NCBI RefSeq assembly: GCF_029054785.1
Contig: NZ_JAIDEN010000175.1
Coordinates: forward strand, 1-8,227
Reading direction: 5' to 3'
From: Duncaniella sp.
GTDB lineage: Bacteria; Bacteroidota; Bacteroidia; Bacteroidales; Muribaculaceae
Length of the DNA stretch: 8,227 nt
Part shown: positions 3,904 through 8,227 of the stretch, piece after piece
How the letters are laid out: each line of letters begins with the position of its first letter
Numbering within the stretch: the stretch's first letter is position 1
The notes under the pieces: generated by a model
What the model saw: the letters and a program-made list of their open reading frames with translations, nothing else
What the model was told of the DNA's origin: nothing
Database searches by the model: none
Translations under genes and position numbers: made by a program

Positions 3904-6327
3904 ATGAAGTTTAATATTCTGTCATTTCTTGTCATCTCCTGTCTGCTTGAGGCAATCGGCGCATCGGCTGCCGGACGCAGTGTAGAAAATTTCAATTTCG
4001 GATGGAAATTCTCCGCTGAAGACTCTGCCGGAGCCGAAAATCCGGCCTTTGACGACAACGCATGGACTTCCGTCTCCCTGCCCCATGACTTTCAGATCTC
4101 CCAGCCCTGGGTCGCACCGGAAGCCAATGAAAAAGGCGACACAAACTCCGCGGCCAACACCCGCAGCCGCCTGAGCGCACGCGGTTTCAAGGAAATGGGT
4201 GCCGGATGGTATCGCAAGACCTTCAAAGCCCCGTCCGATTGGAAAGGCCGCAGAATACTCCTCGATTTCGAAGGCATCATGCTCACCGGCGACGCCTATT
4301 TCAACGGCAAGCGCGTCGGCGGAACTGACTACGGCTATCTCGGCTTCGAGTGCGACATCACACCTCTGATCAATTTCGACGGCGACAACGTGATCGCCGT
4401 GCGTGCCGACACCGGAAAACCGGAAAACTCGCGGTGGTACACCGGCGGCGGCCTCTACCGCAACGTCAATATCATCGTCACCGACCCACGGCTCTATTTC
4501 ACACGCCATCCGCTCCACATCACCACCCCCGATGTCACTCATCAGGAAGCATCAGTGGTGATTGACGCCGAACTGACCAACACCTACAAGGACTACAAGC
4601 AGATCCAGCTTAAAACCCTGATCCGCGATGCCGACGGACAGACCGTCTACTCCGCCACATCGGCTCTCCCCTTCAACCGCCGCCAGCGCACCAACGAATA
4701 TCGCGTCGACAGCATCCGTCTCGCATCCCCGCGGCTCTGGGACTGTGACTCGCCCCATCTCTACACCCTTGAACTCTCGCTCCTGGCCCCTGACGGAAGT
4801 GTGGCCGACAGCATCACCGAGACATTCGGGGTCAGAAAGATAGAATACTCCCCCGACTTCGGCTTCAAGCTCAACGGAAAGAAACTGCTCCTCAAAGGCA
4901 TAGCCAACCATCACACGCTCGGCGCCCTCGGCGCGGCTGCCTATCCCGCAGCCATCGAAAAGCGCATCAGACTGCTCAAAGACTTCGGTTTCAACCACAT
5001 CCGAAGTTCCCACAACCCTTACAGTCCCCAATTTCTCGACCTCTGTGACCGTTACGGCATTCTCGTGGTCGACGAACTTTACGACAAATGGACACGCCAG
5101 TATGCCGGAGGCCGCAAGGAGTGGATGCAGCAGTGGCCCGACGACCTCCCCGAATGGGTGCGCCGCGACCGCAACCACCCCTCGGTCATCATGTGGAGCC
5201 TCGGCAACGAACTGCAAATGCTATGGAACCTCCCATACGCCGACTGGGGAGTAACCCCCTACCGCCTCCAGAAGACCCTGCTCAACCGCTATGACCGCAC
5301 CCGCCCGCTGACCGTAGCCATGCACCCGCGCTATCGCGACGTCAACACCGACTCTCTCCCCGCCCCGCTGGCCCTCGCAACAGACATCGCATCCTATAAT
5401 TACAGATACATGTACTTCCCCGGCGACAGCCGCCGTTTCCCCGGAATGATCTTCTATCAGAGCGAGGCCAACACCTCAGGCATGGGCCCCAACTTCTATG
5501 AAATGGACCTCGACCGCGTGGTCGGCCTGGCCTACTGGGGAATGATCGACTATCTCGGAGAATCGGCCGGATGGCCCGCCAAGGGCTGGACCCAGGGCAT
5601 CTTCGACATCTCGCTCGAACCCAAGCCGATCGCCTGGTTCCTGCGCAGCATCTTCAAGCCCGAAGAGCCGACGGTCCACATCGGCGTGATCGACAGCGAC
5701 GAGCAACTAATGTGGAACGATGTCCAGGTCGGCACCCAGCGCCTTTCAGACCACTGGAACCGTCAGCCTGACAGCCGACTGACTCTCTACACCTTCACCA
5801 ATGCCGACGAAGTCGAACTGCGCCTCAACGGCAAGAGCCTCGGACGTAAGAAAAACGACACCGCCGACCCCAAGAGCCGCAACCGTATTGTCTGGGAACA
5901 GATTCCCTACAAAGCCGGACGCCTCGAAGCCATCGCCTACCGCGACGGACAATCCTCACCGATCGCCCGCCACTCCATCGAGACAACAGGTAAAGCATCG
6001 CGCCTGAAAGCCGAAGCCGACAATCCTGAGTGGAAAGCCGACGGAATGGACCTGCAACACGTCCGTGTGGAGGCCCTTGACAGCCGCCGTCGCCGCGACA
6101 GTCAGTCGGAAGCCCCCGTAACCTTTGCCGTCGAAGGTCCGGCGGAAATCGTCGGCGTCATCAACGGCGACCTCAGCAGCGAGGAACTCTCGACCGGAAA
6201 CACCCGCCGTCTCTACAACGGCACAGTCACCGTGATCCTCCGCTCCACAGGCACTCCCGGCGCCGTGACCCTGACCGCCTCCGCTCCCGGACTCCGCCCC
6301 GCGAAACTCGATCTCCGGTGCAGATAA
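3904..6327 (+). CDS. Exported GH2 beta-glycosidase (beta-galactosidase-like, DUF4982 type)
   Basis: An 807-residue glycoside hydrolase family 2 enzyme that would cleave terminal beta-linked sugars from glycans by a retaining mechanism. Domains in order: N-terminal export signal (about 1-23), sugar-binding jelly-roll (about 27-195, with LPHDF 59-63 and SRWYTGGGLYRNV 176-188), Ig-like domain (about 198-312), TIM barrel (about 315-595), DUF4982 (about 605-695) and a C-terminal GH2 beta domain (about 700-805, GVINGD). The barrel shows ANHHTLGALGAA (334-345), RSSHNP, the acid/base Glu436 in WSLGNE and the likely nucleophile Glu521 in YQSEANTSG. The signal is ambiguous: VISC (10-13) could be an early lipobox, but hydrophobic residues continue to a signal-peptidase-I-like ASAA site, which I prefer. 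An arginine-rich DSRRRRDSQSE occupies a loop of the last domain where related proteins tend to have a short turn. Substrate is not readable: galactoside is the commonest activity, others are possible. It is first of three closely spaced genes, with an esterase 74 bp downstream. Confidence 0.94.
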   Translation: MKFNILSFLVISCLLEAIGASAAGRSVENFNFGWKFSAEDSAGAENPAFDDNAWTSVSLPHDFQISQPWVAPEANEKGDTNSAANTRSRLSARGFKEMGAGWYRKTFKAPSDWKGRRILLDFEGIMLTGDAYFNGKRVGGTDYGYLGFECDITPLINFDGDNVIAVRADTGKPENSRWYTGGGLYRNVNIIVTDPRLYFTRHPLHITTPDVTHQEASVVIDAELTNTYKDYKQIQLKTLIRDADGQTVYSATSALPFNRRQRTNEYRVDSIRLASPRLWDCDSPHLYTLELSLLAPDGSVADSITETFGVRKIEYSPDFGFKLNGKKLLLKGIANHHTLGALGAAAYPAAIEKRIRLLKDFGFNHIRSSHNPYSPQFLDLCDRYGILVVDELYDKWTRQYAGGRKEWMQQWPDDLPEWVRRDRNHPSVIMWSLGNELQMLWNLPYADWGVTPYRLQKTLLNRYDRTRPLTVAMHPRYRDVNTDSLPAPLALATDIASYNYRYMYFPGDSRRFPGMIFYQSEANTSGMGPNFYEMDLDRVVGLAYWGMIDYLGESAGWPAKGWTQGIFDISLEPKPIAWFLRSIFKPEEPTVHIGVIDSDEQLMWNDVQVGTQRLSDHWNRQPDSRLTLYTFTNADEVELRLNGKSLGRKKNDTADPKSRNRIVWEQIPYKAGRLEAIAYRDGQSSPIARHSIETTGKASRLKAEADNPEWKADGMDLQHVRVEALDSRRRRDSQSEAPVTFAVEGPAEIVGVINGDLSSEELSTGNTRRLYNGTVTVILRSTGTPGAVTLTASAPGLRPAKLDLRCR

Positions 6328-6401
6328 ACGACTCGAAATCTTCAATTAGAAATTGTAAAAAACAAACATAACAACCCTCATCAATAAACCAACAACCGGA
6401 A

Positions 6402-7196
6402 ATGAAACTCACGTCCTATATCCTCGGCGCTTTCGCAGCCGCCACAGCCATCCTCAGTCCCGCAGCCCTTCAGGCCGAAAGCCGCGTCATCGAAATCGGC
6501 TCGCCCGTCATGCGAGTCTACCTCCCCGAAGCCTCCAAAGCCACAGGCCGCGCCGTGGTCGCGCTCCCCGGCGGCGGCTACTCCCATCTCGCCCTTAACC
6601 ATGAAGGCCACGACTGGGCGCCCTTCTTCAATGAGCAAGGCATCGCCTACGCCGTGGTGACCTACACCATGCCTAAGGGCGACCGCAGTCTGCCCGTCAG
6701 CGATGCCCAGAACGCAGTGAAACTCATGAGAGACAGCGCCGAGAGATGGCACATAGACCCCGCGCAGATCGGAATCATGGGCTCGTCGGCCGGAGGTCAC
6801 CTCGCATCCACAGTGGCCACTCACGCCCCCGCCGAATCGCGCCCCGACTTCCAGATCCTCTTCTACCCGGTGATCACAATGGACAAATCCTACACCCACC
6901 GCGGCTCTCACGACAATCTCCTCGGCAAAGAAGCCGGCGAGGAGCTCGAAAACGAATATTCAAACGAAAAGCAGGTCACAGCCGAGACTCCCCGCGCCTT
7001 CCTGATCCTCAGCAGCGACGACCGGGCAGTGCCCCCGGCCAACTCTGTCAACTACTACACCGCCCTCCAGGCCAACGGCATCCCCGCCGCCCTCCACATC
7101 TACCCCACCGGCGGCCACGGATGGGGCTTCCGCGACTCCTTCCGCTACCACGACCAGGTGCTCGACGAACTCAGCGCCTGGCTCAAAAGCTTCTGA
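6402..7196 (+). CDS. Exported alpha/beta-hydrolase, probable carbohydrate (acetyl) esterase
   Basis: A 264-residue alpha/beta-hydrolase of the xylanase-associated esterase/acetylesterase type (BD-FAE, Aes-like). An N-terminal signal peptide ends near LQA-E (about residue 25), so it acts in the periplasm or outside. Catalytic parts are all visible: the oxyanion segment LPGGGYSHLA, nucleophile Ser129 in GSSAGG, the acid Asp207 in SSDDRAVPP, and His239 in GGHGWGF. The length is normal for a secreted single-domain esterase. It would most plausibly remove acetyl groups from a glycan; the exact ester and sugar cannot be read, and a short-chain peptidase or lipase-like role is possible but less likely. 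It lies 74 bp after the GH2 enzyme with no terminator between and 29 bp before dus, so co-transcription is likely. The start ATG is followed directly by the signal peptide (MKLTSYILGAF); no Shine-Dalgarno is seen. Confidence 0.9.
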   Translation: MKLTSYILGAFAAATAILSPAALQAESRVIEIGSPVMRVYLPEASKATGRAVVALPGGGYSHLALNHEGHDWAPFFNEQGIAYAVVTYTMPKGDRSLPVSDAQNAVKLMRDSAERWHIDPAQIGIMGSSAGGHLASTVATHAPAESRPDFQILFYPVITMDKSYTHRGSHDNLLGKEAGEELENEYSNEKQVTAETPRAFLILSSDDRAVPPANSVNYYTALQANGIPAALHIYPTGGHGWGFRDSFRYHDQVLDELSAWLKSF

Positions 7197-7225
7197 TCCC
7201 ACAAGCAAGCCCCCTATCTCACACA

Positions 7226-8179
7226 ATGCCTGCAACACCCCCAACCGGCGGCTTCCGGCTGATGGCCGCACCGCTTCAGGGCTACACAGAGGCCCCCTTC
7301 CGCCATTTCCACTCGGAAATCTACGGCGGCGAGGGGTCTCTGATCTATTTCACCCCCTTCGCTCGGCTTGAAAAAGGCGAAATCCGTCCGCGTGACCTGC
7401 GCGAAATCTCCTCCCCGCTCAACTCAAACCACTGCCTCATCCCGCAGATCATCTTCCGTGATGCCGCCGAATTCCGCACCCTGTCACAAACCATCCGCCA
7501 ATCGGGCCACGACCGCATCGACCTGAATCTCGGCTGTCCCTTCACACCCCAGGTCCGCAAAGGGCGCGGAGCCGGGATGCTGCAATCGCCGGACCGCCTG
7601 CGCGAGATCGCCGACATCATGACCGCAGAGTTTCCCGACACCGGCTTTTCCGCCAAAATGCGTCTCGGCATCAGTGATCCTGCCGAATGGCGTCAGCTCA
7701 TGCCGGTGATCAACGCCATGCCGCTCACCCATCTGACCGTCCACCCGCGGACAGCTGCCGAGCAATACAGCGGACCACTCCATTTCGGAGAATTCGCCCG
7801 CATAGCTGCCGCGAGCGTCCACCCGTGCATCTTCAACGGCGAGATCTCCGACCCGCAGATGATCGACGATCTGCGAGAGCGCTTCCCCTCGCTTGCAGGC
7901 GCCATGATCGGACGCGGACTCCTGCGCCGCCCCTCCCTCATCGCCGAATGGACCTCCGGAAGCGAATGGTCCCTGGAACGCCGACGCGAAAAACTCCTCC
8001 GCCTCCACCGGGCCATCCTCGACCACTACGCACAGACCCTCAGCGGCGACACCCAGATCCTGTCAAAAATCAAACCCCTCTGGGACTACTTCGGCGAGAC
8101 ATTCGACCGCAAGACCGTCAAAAAACTCCTCAAATCCCCAACCCTCGCCGCCTACCGCCAAAACCTCCCCCCGGCATAA
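7226..8179 (+). CDS. tRNA-dihydrouridine synthase family protein
   Basis: A 317-residue flavoenzyme of the Dus family (usual length about 310-340) that reduces specific uridines in the tRNA D-loop to dihydrouridine using FMN and NADPH. The FMN barrel begins with MAAPLQGYTEAPFR (13-26). The catalytic Cys104 lies in LNLGCPF, followed by KGRGAGML; Lys144 in SAKMRLG, His173-Pro-Arg-Thr in the VHPRTAAEQYSG block, FNGEIS (203-208) and MIGRG (227-231) are further FMN/RNA-site signatures. A helical C-terminal domain follows. The frame stays open far upstream into the esterase gene, but the ATG at 7226 sits just before the conserved barrel start, 29 bp after the esterase stop, so I choose it. Which uridine is modified cannot be told; it belongs to the broad DusB/DusC-like group. 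It has no obvious link to sugar metabolism and probably shares the transcript only by position. Confidence 0.95.
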   Translation: MPATPPTGGFRLMAAPLQGYTEAPFRHFHSEIYGGEGSLIYFTPFARLEKGEIRPRDLREISSPLNSNHCLIPQIIFRDAAEFRTLSQTIRQSGHDRIDLNLGCPFTPQVRKGRGAGMLQSPDRLREIADIMTAEFPDTGFSAKMRLGISDPAEWRQLMPVINAMPLTHLTVHPRTAAEQYSGPLHFGEFARIAAASVHPCIFNGEISDPQMIDDLRERFPSLAGAMIGRGLLRRPSLIAEWTSGSEWSLERRREKLLRLHRAILDHYAQTLSGDTQILSKIKPLWDYFGETFDRKTVKKLLKSPTLAAYRQNLPPA

Positions 8180-8181
8180 CC

Positions 8182-8227
8182 CGAATCAACCCACGCGCGT
8201 CCGATTCGCCTCGACACAACCCACGCG
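8182..8227. repeat. Short repeats after dus: CGAATC/GATTCG hairpin and CAACCCACGCG direct repeat
   Basis: CGAATC (8182-8187) can pair with GATTCG (8203-8208) around a loop of 15 nt that contains the palindrome ACGCGCGT. CAACCCACGCG occurs at 8187-8197 and again at 8217-8227, exactly 30 bp apart, and the window ends at the second copy. No U-tract is visible, so I do not call a terminator. It could be the beginning of a tandem repeat, but only one and a third periods are visible. Confidence 0.4.

Noticed and set aside
3777..4058. Minus-strand open frame over the GH2 leader and signal peptide
   Set aside because: It overlaps the GH2 coding start in antisense and has no recognisable domain and no promoter that I can see.
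6343..6355. CAATT-AGA-AATTG inverted repeat between the GH2 and esterase genes as a terminator
   Set aside because: Only five A/T-rich pairs with a 3-nt loop and an A-run, not a T-run, on the plus strand; too weak to end transcription.
6746..7225. Upstream extension of the dus reading frame into the esterase gene
   Set aside because: The extension translates to an Arg/Pro-rich, low-complexity shadow of the esterase frame, and Dus homology begins just after ATG 7226.
8187..8227. CRISPR array start at the right edge
   Set aside because: Only 11 bp is repeated, with a 30-bp period that leaves a 19-bp gap; this does not fit CRISPR repeat and spacer lengths, and no cas gene is present.

Overview
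The window looks like chromosomal DNA of a Bacteroidota member, most likely order Bacteroidales and possibly Muribaculaceae; the family is an inference. The basis is the promoters, which fit the Bacteroides-type consensus (TTTG, about 19-21 bp, TAnnTTTG), the near absence of Shine-Dalgarno sequences, GC-rich codon use set against AT-rich intergenic DNA, a tRNA gene with no encoded CCA, and a pyruvate kinase and a DUF4982-type GH2 enzyme of the kinds common in gut Bacteroidales.

Left part (1-2722): a gene-free AT-rich stretch leads into yaaA (peroxide-stress protein), whose -7 box lies almost on the start codon. A strong GC-rich hairpin follows; its U-tract is on the minus strand. Then comes pyk (pyruvate kinase), with two identical tandem -7 boxes and a leader hairpin followed by T6, closed by a 13-bp-stem terminator.

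Middle (2723-3742): a YjaB-like GNAT acetyltransferase is read leftwards from a near-perfect Bacteroidota promoter. Between it and a rightward tRNA-Met(CAT) gene, which has its own consensus promoter and a terminator-like hairpin, lies a 133-bp non-coding inverted-repeat element flanked by TTA on both sides. It looks like a miniature transposable element.

Right part (3743-8227): three rightward genes with short gaps (74 and 29 bp). They encode an exported GH2 beta-glycosidase (probable beta-galactosidase-like enzyme with DUF4982 and C-terminal beta domains), an exported alpha/beta-hydrolase resembling carbohydrate acetylesterases, and a tRNA-dihydrouridine synthase. The first two plausibly cooperate in removing acetyl groups and terminal sugars from a glycan; dus looks like a housekeeping gene at the end of the unit. 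The GH2 leader carries a 9-bp hairpin with a T5 tract just before the start codon. No SusC/SusD, regulator or sulfatase is visible.

I see no clearly new multi-gene system, CRISPR array, phage gene or transposase. The most unusual items are the inverted-repeat element, the leader hairpins before pyk and the GH2 gene, the apparently leaderless yaaA, and the non-standard tRNA-Met stem pairs.
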